A DNA stretch of 64,000 nucleotides, taken from positions 1,116,001 through 1,180,000 of the forward strand of contig OOIN01000004.1 of NCBI GenBank assembly GCA_900323505.1. Direction: 5' to 3'. Source of the DNA: Ustilago trichophora. Lineage: Eukaryota > Basidiomycota > Ustilaginomycetes > Ustilaginales > Ustilaginaceae. The position numbers were made by a program, and so were the translations under genes. Under the pieces are notes generated by a model that did not search any database, was not told the DNA's origin, and worked only from the letters and a program-made list of their open reading frames with translations. Shown one piece after another: positions 1-10,323 of the stretch (the first letter of the stretch is position 1; each line of letters opens with the position of its first letter).

Positions 1-1628
1 AAAGGAGAGCTGGGCGAAACAGAAGACCATGTCGTTCTGACAGAATGGCGTTTTTTTTTTCTGTCTTTCAGGGTTTCACTTTCGAACAGAGTGTCTCCAA
101 ATGAATTCTCGCCCGTAGTCTCGGTCCCTTACTCTATGGGAGGGAGCAAAGGCCCTTCTTTCCGTTCATTGAGATCGCTGAAAGAGAAGACGGCTTGCAG
201 CTTCCATGCCGCTTCGGAGTCGTTCTCAAAGCCAAGCCCGAGGTTACTAGCATCGGTGTAAAAAGAAGGCAGACAATGTGGGCATTCCGTCGTACCTGAG
301 CAGTAGACAAAAGCAACGTTACGCTCTCTCATACAGCAGCAGCAGAGGGGTCAACATAGGATCGAGCCTGAAGACGGATGCACCCCTCGCTCGAATTCCA
401 ACGGCCCAATGCCACGCATGCCATATGTTCTCGTACCCAGATTTTGAAAGAAAATTGAGGGAAAAAAAGGATCCTCGAATCCAGCAGTGCACTTAGTCCG
501 AGAGGCGGGTGATTGATTTTGCATGTGTAGAAAAAATCTTCAGCCTATCAGGAGCGCCAGTTGCAGAGATAGCCATCGACTGATTGCCGTCAAATCCATG
601 TCCCTGTCAGTTTTTGCTGCCTTGCCGAAGATACATAGAGCTTCTTGAGGTTTTTGTATCAGCATCAAAAGAAGCACGAGCAACAAGTGTCTGGCGTGAT
701 GCGACACTTTGCCTGCTGGCCAGCGATGAGCAGAGTCGTGAAGTTGGGGCTTTTTCTTTTGCTGTGTGATCACAGTACCGTTTTTTTTGTTTTTTTTTTT
801 TTTTTGTTTTTTGTTTTTTCTTTTTTTTTCGGATCCATGAAAAAGCAGCATGACACTGATTTTTGCAGCCCTGGATCCAGATCTGGCTTGCATCTTCGCC
901 TTACCCTTTCTCAGTTCCGAGCCAGACTCGCGTGTCTCCTCGTGCTGCCAGCAGCCGCATGATTTGCAAAACAGGCGGACTGCCTTGCATCTCTTCTCGG
1001 AACGTGGAAAGCTGCTGCTTGTGGTGCCTCATGGCTTGCATCTTTGTGTGTCTGCTGCTTCGGCTTCCCACCGCGACTTCGACTGTCGAGATTGTACCAG
1101 GTCACGCTCTCCCCCACGCAATCACACCACGCACGCTCGCACAAAGAGTCAAAACGTTTGCTTCTCGTGCTGCTCAACTCGCCTTACCTCGGTGGCCTCG
1201 GCCAGCGTAAGTGTGTTCACAGCGGCGTTTCCGCATTCTTTTTCGAACTCTGCCCACCTTTACTCTCACTCTCATCCTCGCTTTCTTTTCTTTCGGTTCT
1301 TCATTGTTTCCACCGCAAGACCATTCTCGAAAAAAAGCTGGACATGTTTTCTTTTGCACGTTCGATTTGGCGGAATGCCACTTTATCTGCGACGAAACGC
1401 CAATTTCTGCATCTTTGGACCGTAAATGTTGAATCTCCTGACCGGCTTCTCCTTCTTGATACGCAATTTCATTTCGGCCTCTGCGAGCAACGATTGCCGT
1501 TGCAGACTGTAATTGGGCCCGGAATGGGCTCTTCGGGTTCTCTTTTGCCCATCACAGGTCAAGCTGGAGCCGGAGGGGTTCAACAGAGCCGGTGACAGCT
1601 ATTCGTTTACCGGATCGAGAGCTGTGTG

Positions 1629-1640
1629 TACTGTACAGTA
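1629..1640. repeat. TACTGTACAGTA palindrome, copy 1
   Basis: A perfect 12-bp palindrome just before the TG microsatellite. Four further exact copies occur in the window, all intergenic. Confidence 0.8.
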
Positions 1641-1643
1641 CTG

Positions 1644-1644
<1 letters not shown>

Positions 1645-1712
<68 letters not shown>
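1645..1712. repeat. (TG)34 microsatellite
   Basis: An uninterrupted TG dinucleotide tract of about 68 bp, followed by a short GAGTGAGAG-like degenerate end. It lies about 1 kb upstream of the Zn2Cys6 gene start. Such tracts are length-variable and can form Z-DNA. Confidence 0.95.
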
Positions 1713-1714
<2 letters not shown>

Positions 1715-2370
1715 TGAGAGAGTGTGCGATGACAAGCGAAGGTTGATACTTGGATTTTGAAAGTGGATTTTCCGGCTGGTTTGCTCAGAAACGAGCTTGG
1801 GATTGGAGGAAAAGCATAGACGGCAGTAAGTTTTGCCTGTTCTGGTCCCTGCGTTTCGCATAATCGGTGCTTGAATTCAAGGCTGCTGCTTGCTGCAGAC
1901 AGCCAGCCAGCCAGCCAAAGCGACATGTCCTTGCCCTCCTTTGTCTCTGTTGCTTTCAGTCACTGTCTGGCTCTCCGTTGAAGCGCTGAACACAACTCCG
2001 TTTCTGCCGATTGCCACTATCCGGATGGTGGAAAAGATGGAAAACGTTGACCGCGGAGACTCGAATGATGTTCTCATTTGATTGATCGCTGTGCTTGTCC
2101 GGTCTACCCAGATTGATGGGTCCTGCCCTGCCCTCGACTTATCGAAACGACCAGACCCAGTCCTTGGGATCCTTCTGGTTTGACTCCTCTCCCACTTCTT
2201 TCGCAGAGGATGTGCTGATGCTGCTGCGTCCTGTCACATGCTGCTCTGCTTTTCTGGCCACTGTCCCTGATTTGGCTGCTTCTACCTCCGCTTCTTGGCC
2301 TCTGTGGGATCTGGCCCTCTGCCATCTGCCTTTCTACGCCGCGAGCGAGCCCAAAGCATGCGCAGCTTTG

Positions 2371-2378
2371 TATATATC
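2371..2378 (+). promoter_or_regulatory. TATA-like element upstream of Zn2Cys6 gene
   Basis: TATATATC lies in a GC-richer context about 370 bp upstream of the ATG at 2748 and is followed by a C/T-rich stretch resembling a fungal leader. This is inferred from position and composition only. Confidence 0.3.
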
Positions 2379-2747
2379 CCCGTTACTCCGCTCGCCGTAT
2401 CTACGCCACCTTGATTCTTTTCCCTCTCTTGCTTGACATCTTCTCCGCCTCTCCTACAATCAGCTTGGTTCTTGACATTCATCTGCTTCACCATCAACAC
2501 CCAACATCAAACGCCATCAGCTTCATCAGCGTTTCGGCCTTATCGAAAGACTCTCCACCGACATCTGCACTCCTCTAGCATCTCGTGTAAACCACCTCGT
2601 CATCGACAGTGTTTCTTCACCGCTCGACGTCTGCCACCAGCTTTAGCAGTCGAATAGATCGCTTCTCAGCATAAACGACATCGTAGCGGCCCTGCGACAC
2701 CTACTGCCATCACACAGTCAAAGTCTGTTCGACACAACCTCGTCGAT

Positions 2748-4713
2748 ATGAACTCGCCATACGACAGCACACACCCATCTCGCCCAGCATTGGCGCGTAA
2801 GCGAACTTCCGAAAAAGCTCCATCAGAACAGGGCATCATGGAAGCCGACTCGCCTTCCGACAGCCAAGATGGCAAAGGAAAGACAAGGGCTCGCATCAAC
2901 ATGGCTTGCATCCACTGCCGACACAGGTGAGTTATCTCGACCACGCCGCTGGGCTAACAGCACAGAGAAGCAAAGTACTGACTCGAGTCGAATGATGTAT
3001 TGGCCATCTTGACCGCACCACAGAAAGATCAAATGCGATGGAGCACAACCAGCGTGCGCTACCTGCGTCCGGCTACGCAGAGAGTGCGAATACGAGCCCG
3101 TGACCGAGTACGAGAACCTCATGTCTCGCGAACGCAAGCGAAGGAACAAGGAGAAGAAGGCAGCACGCATGGCATCGCTTGGCATCTTTGCTGGTCAATC
3201 GCCCTTGTCCATGTTGCATCCAGGCGCAACTCTCGGTCTTCCACCAAATCCTCTTGCGCACTATGGTGACTTCTCACAGCAAAACTTGACACCATTGTTC
3301 CTTTCAATGCCTGATCCTCGCCTGGAAGGGCAGCCAGTCGAGTCGCAGTTCGGACCACGCCGACGTCGTGGCATTTCCGATACGCAGGCAGTCAATATGC
3401 AGCACAGACTGGGAACTCTCACTTCTCCTCTGCCAGACCCGTCTTTGCAGCACGCATCGGTTTCGCAACCACCAACACCCGCACAAACTTACCGCTTCTA
3501 TCAGACGCTGGCTCTATCCCCTGCACAGCACAATATGGTCCCTAATGTCCCCGCCGAATACTTTTACGGACCACTATCAGCACCGCTGATGCCTCCTGCA
3601 AGCGCAGGGCCCTTCTTTACCCATCCTCAGCCATCAACACCTGGATCGATTGTCCACCAGCAGCAGCAGCAGATGATGGCATCGCCTCACATTGTCGACC
3701 TGATGGGCTTGAGCTCTTCCTCCTCCGTCCCCGCTCTCCCCTCTGGCCGTGCTAGCGCTACCGAAGCCGACTTTGATTTGGGAATGGTTGACTTCACCGG
3801 AGTTCCCACCGTTGTTCCCACGTCGGCTCACGTCCGACCAGTCGACTTGCCCGCCCCACACGGCCATTTTGACTTTGCCAGCGTTCCCTTTCCCACCCAG
3901 GACACTTTTGCTTCGGAGCTGCCGATCAGCGCTCTCCGCCGCCGAAGCTCGATTCACCTCCCTGTCGGGACTGCCGATGCTTTCCGCAGACCCAGTGTTG
4001 CTGAAGTTGCCACGGCGGCACTGATGCAAAAAGTCGCAGTGAAGCGCACAGAGAAGGTCAACACAGACATCAAGCAGCTCGCCGACGATCTCTTGTCCAC
4101 TGACGCTACGGGCATTGTAGCATGGAATGCACACGTCCAGTCCCAACTCCCGGCCTCCATGGCGACATGGAGCGGCTTCAACTCAACCCTCGACGTTGTC
4201 GCGCACCCAGAGACTACTTGTGACTATGTACCCTTGACAATGCCTGCCAGCCGCTCCAACTCGGACGGATTGCTCTCTCTCGGGCCTCTTTCTCCACCTA
4301 CAACCCTCATCTCCTCAGGCCTTGTCCAAGCAGAGCAGGGAGCAGAGGGGGTTTCGGCTACCTCGAGTTGCAGCGTCAGCTCCAGCACCGCCGACTCCTC
4401 TTCGCTCCCCGCCGAAGTGCACCATTCTTACTTCGACCCCAGCGCCGGCACAGGCAAAGTCTCGCGAGAAATCAGCCCCTTTGCCCTTTCCCCCTCCGGC
4501 AGCAGCCACCCAAGCTCCCTCCTCACTCAGGAAGCCTGGTCCTCTTTCAGGACCGACAACGTGCCTCTCCTCTCCCCAGTCTCGGAGCTCAACGCCAACT
4601 TTGGCAACTTCAGCGTCTTCAACCCTAGCCCTAACAGTCAACAGCACAAGACAGAGGACCCAAGCTCGCTATCCATGGCTTTCACACACAACATCAACAA
4701 TCACAACTTCTGA
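2748..4713 (+). CDS. Zn2Cys6 binuclear-cluster transcription factor
   Basis: Predicted fungal Gal4-type DNA-binding regulator of 622 residues acting in the nucleus. Two exons are needed: 2748-2926 and 3024-4713, with a GTGAGT donor and CAG acceptor (97-bp intron). Splicing restores one continuous zinc cluster with cysteines at residues 54, 57, 64, 71, 74 and 81 (CX2CX6CX6CX2CX6C). The intron falls inside the motif, in the codon for Arg60. The cluster is followed by a strongly basic segment (about residues 90-110). The rest is Ser/Pro/Thr-rich, with a short poly-Gln (CAG repeat near 3658-3672) and no visible fungal middle-homology region. Target genes cannot be read from the sequence. The start ATG is the first in frame, followed by a short disordered N-terminus. 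The family call is firm; the ortholog is unknown. Confidence 0.9.
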
Positions 4714-5042
4714 ATCTTCCTCACACATCACGTTTCTTATATATATACCATGGCTCCATTTCTTCCCTTGCATTGCTTTCTAAACCCCGTCATCATATTC
4801 ATTAATCCTCGCATTGCTACCGCTCTTCAAAACGGCCAGTGACGTCATGCATTTCCCCTTTCTTCATTCATTAGTTTGTGTCGTCGCGCAGTGATGCACA
4901 GCGACACTTGTATTTGTACTTTATGGGATGGTTTGTTTCAATTTTTTTTTTCTTCTTCAATATACATACAGCACATTACCCCAGCCAGCAATGCGTTAGC
5001 CTGATCATTTGAGCATAGAATGTGTGAACCAGAACAATCAAA
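4714..5042. other. Intergenic region between convergent genes
   Basis: Holds the 3' ends of the Zn2Cys6 gene (+) and the next gene (-). It contains ATATATATA near 4738-4747, a T-run near 4943-4952, and one TGACGTCA (CRE-type palindrome) at 4840-4847 that is probably incidental, since no promoter is expected here. No ORF of note. Confidence 0.6.
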
Positions 5043-7409
5043 TCAGTTTCCGGATGGCCCAACACTCTGCTCCTCTGCCACAGCATCGATCCAAGCCACA
5101 AGCAACTTTGTCATCATATCCTGCCATCCATCCTCCTTGCGGGCCACTTTGGCAGGGTCAAAGTCGATCGTCCTCGAGGTGCCGTGTTGGACCATCGAGG
5201 AGGGTGTGGAAGATTCCGATGCCGCCCTTCGTCCGTGCAGGGCGAGTTTGCCCATTCCCAAGCTGCCGTATGTGGGGCCCGTCGTGGCTGGCTTGGCTGG
5301 GATCGCCCTGGTGGCCGTCGTTTGAATGTGATAGCGCAGCTTGAGAGCTGCTGCCCAGACCCTGAGATTCTCGGTCCTGCGAAAGGTCCATCCAGGCCGA
5401 CTGGCTTGGCTCTCCGGCTCGATGGATCTAGGTTGGTGCTCAGTGTCTGCGGCGCCCGAATCGCCTTCACTGGCGCTTCTGCGGTCTGTCCTCGTTTGAA
5501 AGTTAAGAGCCTCAGCTTCTTGTGCTCGCTTGACCCGCAACGCCTCTTTGTGGAGCAGTGCTGCTTCCTCTGCCTCCAAATCGTGCATCTCTCGCGATGA
5601 GATATAGCCCCAGGGCTTGTCAGACCGGCGGACGGCTTCGTTGAATGCTCTGCAGAGCAGATAACCGTCATACAGGAGAGGCAAAAGGTGCTTAAGGTCG
5701 TCCTTGGCGTTCTGGAGGCGATCAAGTCGCAACCTGTCAAAGTCTTGGTCAATGCTGGACTCGCAGTGATCGATCATGAAACCTGATACACGTTCGGCGG
5801 TGTTGAGGCCAGCGGAAGCCCACGTGTGCTGTAAACCCATCTTGAGTGAATCCTCCGCCGAGTCTAGACGGATTGATGGTGTAACGTCGGTGGCCAAATG
5901 CACCGCTTCTGTCGAAGAGCGGGCCCCTGACAGCCCTAGGCTGGTAGGTCGACGAAAGTCTTGGACGGATGCTGCTGACGCTGCTGGTGCCGACAGGACC
6001 ATGTTCACAGTCTTCAAGTAGCTTTGCAGGACGGCGCGCTCTGCGGCCAGATCCGAGATTCGCAAGTCCGAGCGGTAGAGATACCCGGTCCTTGACGCGG
6101 TATCTGCAAATGCGCTGATACTCGACTCATCTGGGTCACCGCTCGATGTCATGATCGCATCATCTCCTCTCGCTGCTGTGACCGAAACATCCTGTTCTGT
6201 CTCATCACCGACAGTGCCAAGCATTTCGACCCGGTTTCGTTCTTCCAAGTCCTTCAGGGCCGATAACATTTCAAGGGCCGCCTTTCGAAGAATACTGAGA
6301 TGCTCAGCGTCTTCCATGCTTTGCGTGCTGGATAACCTTCGACCAGATCGAAGACTCGGCGAAGGGGCAGGGAGCATGCTATCTCTGCGGGGAGTACCAT
6401 CTGTGGAAAGATCGTGGTGAAGGATCTCGTTCGTCCTTGTTGGCACTGGCACGCCGATCTGACCAGGCCTGGAAACTCCACTAAAGCTGCTCTGCCGCTT
6501 GTAGCGATCGCGACCATTTGGCTCGTTCGGAGATGTTGTTGGAATCTTGGATCGTTGTGGAAGGGCGAGTACGTAGCTTCGGACCGATCGAATGGCTCTT
6601 GTGGTGACATTGATGATCACAAAAAGATCTACTGGGCCAGGTTCCATCGCAGCACTTGAGCTAGCAAGCTGTGGTCCGCTATCCGACAAGACCTTGCGAA
6701 TCCTTGCAACTTCTGGTTCCTGTCCGATCCATTCAGACAGATCCCAGGTCTTTGACAGGCGTTGCAGGTCGGAGACGAGCAAAGCACGGAGCGCTTGCGT
6801 ATCTGCTTCCAGAGGCCTTGCCACGTCTAGGAACTTGGGCCGCGTGTAAGAGCCTGCTTTTGGGCTGGGAGGCAGCTCAAGGCTGTCGGCCTCATCATCT
6901 TCCTCGGCAATCTGGCTTGAAGGCAGACGGCCATGCATCGACACATCGGAAATGCCATCTAGAGCGTTTCCTGCACTGCTTGACACCATTGCCTCACCAG
7001 CAGGGCCGATCGCCAAAGTCATGGCGCCTTTTGTCATGGGTCGATGCCGATTCGCGATGCCTTGCTTGGTGTAGAGGTGCTGAAGATAGCCGATGCTTCC
7101 TAACGCTAGGATCGATTCCCTCTTTGCAGCGCTACGAGAGAATGGTTGCTGGTTCGATTTGGCAGCCAAGCTCGCAGACGGGTAGAAGAGGACAGAGCGC
7201 TTGGAACGCAATGTCTTTCCATCGCTAGCAAGCACATCGCGATCCTCATCTGGATCTTCTGCTGGAAATGCAAGCGATGCAGGGCCCAGTGGTGACTTTG
7301 TCAAAGTCGTTGGCGGACAGCTATTGGTTGAAGCTGAAGAGAGTGGTCGTTTTGCCGCTGCCGCACCTCCGTTGACAGGCGGAAGGTTTTCCTTGTCTGC
7401 ATCAAGCAT
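5043..7409 (-). CDS. Uncharacterised protein with a possible CH-like C-terminal segment
   Basis: A single-exon gene of 788 residues starting at an ATG (MLDADKENLPP). I do not recognise the family with confidence. Blocks that look folded are residues about 105-130 (LQHLYTKQGIANRHRPMTKG), 200-300 (helical, with a hydrophobic segment around DLFVIINVTTRAIRSV), about 370-405, and the C-terminal 200 residues. The last part has DGYLLCRAFNEAV followed, after a charged linker, by FRRTENLRVWAAALKL. That spacing resembles the core of calponin-homology domains (DGxxLCxLxN ... ENLxxFLxA), but a long charged insert separates the halves and the N-terminal CH helix is not obvious. The remainder is Ser/Arg-rich and disordered, with many SxxS/T sites. 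The N-terminal DKENLPP resembles a KEN-box-like degron, which is speculative. Existence of the gene is secure from its length and composition; its function is unknown. Confidence 0.8.
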   Translation of the reverse strand: MLDADKENLPPVNGGAAAAKRPLSSASTNSCPPTTLTKSPLGPASLAFPAEDPDEDRDVLASDGKTLRSKRSVLFYPSASLAAKSNQQPFSRSAAKRESILALGSIGYLQHLYTKQGIANRHRPMTKGAMTLAIGPAGEAMVSSSAGNALDGISDVSMHGRLPSSQIAEEDDEADSLELPPSPKAGSYTRPKFLDVARPLEADTQALRALLVSDLQRLSKTWDLSEWIGQEPEVARIRKVLSDSGPQLASSSAAMEPGPVDLFVIINVTTRAIRSVRSYVLALPQRSKIPTTSPNEPNGRDRYKRQSSFSGVSRPGQIGVPVPTRTNEILHHDLSTDGTPRRDSMLPAPSPSLRSGRRLSSTQSMEDAEHLSILRKAALEMLSALKDLEERNRVEMLGTVGDETEQDVSVTAARGDDAIMTSSGDPDESSISAFADTASRTGYLYRSDLRISDLAAERAVLQSYLKTVNMVLSAPAASAASVQDFRRPTSLGLSGARSSTEAVHLATDVTPSIRLDSAEDSLKMGLQHTWASAGLNTAERVSGFMIDHCESSIDQDFDRLRLDRLQNAKDDLKHLLPLLYDGYLLCRAFNEAVRRSDKPWGYISSREMHDLEAEEAALLHKEALRVKRAQEAEALNFQTRTDRRSASEGDSGAADTEHQPRSIEPESQASRPGWTFRRTENLRVWAAALKLRYHIQTTATRAIPAKPATTGPTYGSLGMGKLALHGRRAASESSTPSSMVQHGTSRTIDFDPAKVARKEDGWQDMMTKLLVAWIDAVAEEQSVGPSGN

Positions 7410-7545
7410 CTTGCTTGCTATGGTGTGGCTGAGAAGCGTCGTGGTCTCAGCAGCGAGGCGGAAGAAATGTCAAGATGATCAAGGTGGTGCTGAGGAAAGC
7501 ACCTTGACTCAGCATCGGTTGAGGTTCCCCATCTTTTTTTAAGAG

Positions 7546-7557
7546 TACTGTACAGTA
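7546..7557. repeat. TACTGTACAGTA palindrome, copy 2
   Basis: A perfect 12-bp palindrome about 137 bp upstream of the ATG of the minus-strand gene ending at 5043. Confidence 0.8.
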
Positions 7558-7732
7558 TGGTCTGGTTTTCGAGTGCTGCACCTCCTGAATTGATACATGC
7601 ATTCGAGTTGGAGGCCCACACTGCAGCTCGGCCCACATATACGCGATTCAACTGAGCCGTGCGTTGAGAGTCAAGGGGCTTGTTCATGGCCGATGACGCA
7701 TCACAACACGTCGCTCAAGCACAATCCCGCTG

Positions 7733-7733
<1 letters not shown>

Positions 7734-7767
<34 letters not shown>

Positions 7768-7787
7768 CTCTCTCTCTCTCTCTCTCT
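7734..7787. repeat. (CA)n(CT)n compound microsatellite
   Basis: About 30 bp of CA repeats pass directly into about 23 bp of CT repeats. Confidence 0.95.
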
Positions 7788-8286
7788 GTCTGCATCGGAA
7801 AGCATCCGATATTGTGTGCCATGACCAGCGTGTGATTGGAAAGAAAAGAGGCGTAGTTGGGTGGCGCCATGAGCGGGACTGCCGAAATGCAACAGGTTGA
7901 CGTTTAAGTTACCTGCGTTGGACCAGCCGAATTTCTGAAAGAGCAACACGCCAGGGATCTGAGACACACACCTCCCTTTGCCTTGCATGCATTGCGCGCA
8001 ACCGAGAGAAATCCCAAGACCAACACTTTTGGGTCGCGTTCTCCGCATTTCGCACGGCACACTCAACCCCTCCAGCACGCTTCACCCTCATTGTTGTGAC
8101 TACACGATGCCTTCCCGTACTCTCACCGTTGCTGTCACCTTTGTTATGCTGCGGCCCGCTCTTGGTCGGCGCAGGGCTCGGAGTACAGCTGACTCACACA
8201 TGGTCAATCGTGCTGAAGAAAAAGGCTTCTTCCGTACCTTCTTGGTGGTGGTCTAAAAATACAAATCGCTGAAAGAAGGAAGGCGC

Positions 8287-10323
8287 TTATTCCGACGACA
8301 CAGATACCGACTCTGCACTCGCACCTGCAGGAACAGTGATGTGGCCCGGCAGCTTGCCTGGTGCAAGGCATTCCACCGAGATGCTTGCAAGGCCCCATGC
8401 TCCAGAGCCAAGCTTGTCACCGCCCAAGATGGGACGTCGATCGCCCCTGGCCGCACCAGCATCGTTGATATAGGCTGGTCGCTGGGCGAGCTTGACGAGC
8501 GAAGCCTGAGTTGGCTGCGTCAATACACTGAAGTGTGGAAGATGCGTATTGGGTTCGTAAACACCGATGGGTGGTCCTCGGCGACGCTGGGCTTCGAGGC
8601 TGTCTTGCAACAATGCTTTGCGCTTCTTGTTGCCCTCTTCCAGCTCTTCTTCTGTAGCTGTAGGCAGCTTCTCGCGCTCCCAGGGCGGAAGATCGTTGAG
8701 AGCTTCCGGGTCGTCCTCTGGCTCGGCTTCGCCATCGGCTACTTCAACTTTGGATTCTTCTTCCACCGCAGCCACGTCGTCGACGTCCAAGTAGCGGTTA
8801 AAGCGCGGGAATGCCGACATGCGATCTCGGCGTGTCTCGTTGAGCTCTGTGTTCATCCCGCGTACGCTTCGTGCCATCTCGAGCATCCAGTTTTCTTCTG
8901 TGATGTCGACACGTTGCAGTGCAGCCTTGCGTGATTGCCAGTTACCGGCGCGAACCCATGGAGTCTGACCGGCGTCGCCAAACTGCGTCACAACAGGATC
9001 TCCCTGTGGATCGATTGTGGTGTAGCTAAATGTGTCAGCCTTCTTCTTGGGCCGTTCACGCTCGCGCTCGGCTTCGCGCCGTTTTTCCTGCTCTTCGGTC
9101 GACATGCCTCCCACGGTCTTGCCTTCTTTGACACCGGAAGCCCGCGCTTCAGCTTCGTAATAATCGTCGACAACCGCCTTGCCGCCGCTCAGGAATCGGG
9201 CACCGTGAAGCTTGTACACATTGCGAGCTGGTACCATGGTAACGTTTCGAGTCTTGAGTTGACCGCTGAGACGACCATCATCGATCAACTTCTCCTTTTC
9301 TGCCTGAAGCAACTCGATTTTAAAGATCTGCGGGTTCCTTCGGAAGAAGTAAAGAGAGTCACGATAACCTGCGGACCGCGCGGCGTCGATCGCTAGCATG
9401 TAGACCTTCTCTGGATCACCACGCAGGTCGGATGTGAAATTATAGGCCTTGTACATTCTACCACCCTGCAAGCGTCCTTTCTCATCGACCTTTTTGTCTC
9501 CGTCCGGGTCGGATGGGAGGATAACCTCTTCTCCATCAGCTTCGAGACGGTACTTGATGCCCTTGATGGTGACTGTCTTGTGCCCATCTTCATCAACGCC
9601 TTCCTCATCGTCATTATCGCCATCTACATCGGCATCAGCATCGACGTCTTCGTCCACTTCCTCGTCCTCTTCCGCTGCGTGCTCTGCGTTGGCGTCATCA
9701 GCCTCGACGTCCTCTTGATCATCAGGTTGCTCGGATGGCAACGCTTCTTCGTCCTCCGCTGGAGTGCCCTTTGCACGGATTGCACCTCTTCTGCCTACGA
9801 TAGATATTCTGGGCGCTTTCCTTGGGCTTCGTTTTGGACGAGCTGCAGACGGAGTTTGTGGAACGGGTGTAGTCGATGACTTGACTCGACTGCGTGTCGA
9901 ACGGCTGCGTGGTGTTGAAGATGCGTTGTATGCCATTTCGTTCTCATCGGCTTCAGCGTCATCGTTGCCTCCCTCCTCGTGCTGCTGCGAAGGAGCGTCC
10001 ATCTCTACATCTTCATCGGCGTCATTCTGTTCCTGCTTGGTCGGCTGTCGACGTGAACGACGCGATGGTGTTGCCCGTGATGTAGATGCTGCCGCCTCGA
10101 AAGCCTCTTCCTGCGACTTTGTCCTCGAGCGTCGTGAGCTCCTTGATCGAGATAGTTGTGGTGTTCGCGAGCTTTCGGCTGGCGGCATCTCTTCATCCTC
10201 TGACTGCCCCTGTGGATGTTCGTAGTCGTTGGATGGCGGTTGGACGTCAGCTGTGGCGGCGCCGGTAGATGCATCTTCGGCGGGTTTCCGAACCCGCAGC
10301 GTGATTCCCTTTGTCCTGGCCAT
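8287..10323 (-). CDS. Rsc7/Npl6-Swp82 family chromatin-remodelling complex subunit
   Basis: Predicted nuclear subunit of an RSC/SWI-SNF remodeller, 678 residues, single exon. The first 240 residues are charged and disordered with a very acidic tract (Glu/Asp runs before DGHKTVTIKGIKYRL). The family domain (CRC subunit, Rsc7/Swp82 type) spans about residues 244-390 and shows GGRMYKAYNF, DPEKVYMLAIDAARSAGYRD, FRRNPQIFKI, a TRNVTMVPARNVYK block and the closing VVDDYYEAEA. The C-terminal part has conserved-looking NTHLPHFSVLTQPT and a Ser-rich tail. The open frame extends 19 codons further upstream but only with a TTG; the ATG at 10323 begins MARTKGITLRV and is the likely start. In yeast, Rsc7 and Swp82 are paralogs in different complexes; basidiomycetes usually have one such protein, so which complex it serves is inferred. 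Confidence 0.9.
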   Translation of the reverse strand: MARTKGITLRVRKPAEDASTGAATADVQPPSNDYEHPQGQSEDEEMPPAESSRTPQLSRSRSSRRSRTKSQEEAFEAAASTSRATPSRRSRRQPTKQEQNDADEDVEMDAPSQQHEEGGNDDAEADENEMAYNASSTPRSRSTRSRVKSSTTPVPQTPSAARPKRSPRKAPRISIVGRRGAIRAKGTPAEDEEALPSEQPDDQEDVEADDANAEHAAEEDEEVDEDVDADADVDGDNDDEEGVDEDGHKTVTIKGIKYRLEADGEEVILPSDPDGDKKVDEKGRLQGGRMYKAYNFTSDLRGDPEKVYMLAIDAARSAGYRDSLYFFRRNPQIFKIELLQAEKEKLIDDGRLSGQLKTRNVTMVPARNVYKLHGARFLSGGKAVVDDYYEAEARASGVKEGKTVGGMSTEEQEKRREAERERERPKKKADTFSYTTIDPQGDPVVTQFGDAGQTPWVRAGNWQSRKAALQRVDITEENWMLEMARSVRGMNTELNETRRDRMSAFPRFNRYLDVDDVAAVEEESKVEVADGEAEPEDDPEALNDLPPWEREKLPTATEEELEEGNKKRKALLQDSLEAQRRRGPPIGVYEPNTHLPHFSVLTQPTQASLVKLAQRPAYINDAGAARGDRRPILGGDKLGSGAWGLASISVECLAPGKLPGHITVPAGASAESVSVSSE

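Larger units (their letters stand above)
1..2747. other. Intergenic/upstream region of the Zn2Cys6 gene
   Basis: No convincing gene. Several open frames (for example one from an ATG at 850) exist because the strand is pyrimidine-rich. Their translations are rich in Ser, Cys, His and Arg, overlap each other in other frames, and show no domain. The stretch holds T-rich tracts (51-60 and about 781-830), a TG microsatellite, one copy of the TACTGTACAGTA palindrome, and a TATA-like element near 2371 followed by a pyrimidine-rich leader typical of a fungal 5' UTR. The region most likely carries the promoter and long leader of the transcription factor gene that starts at 2748. The left part may belong to a gene outside the window. 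Confidence 0.6.
7410..8286. other. Intergenic region upstream of the CH-like gene
   Basis: Probably contains the promoter of the gene starting at 7409 (-) and the 3' UTR of the RSC7-like gene (-). It carries one exact TACTGTACAGTA palindrome (7546-7557), about 140 bp upstream of the ATG, and a CA/CT compound microsatellite. No supported ORF. Confidence 0.6.

Noticed and set aside
850..1425. A 191-codon plus-strand ORF with ATG upstream of the Zn2Cys6 gene
   Set aside because: Composition dominated by Ser, Cys, His, Arg and Phe, with overlapping frames of similar length; looks like pyrimidine-rich non-coding DNA.
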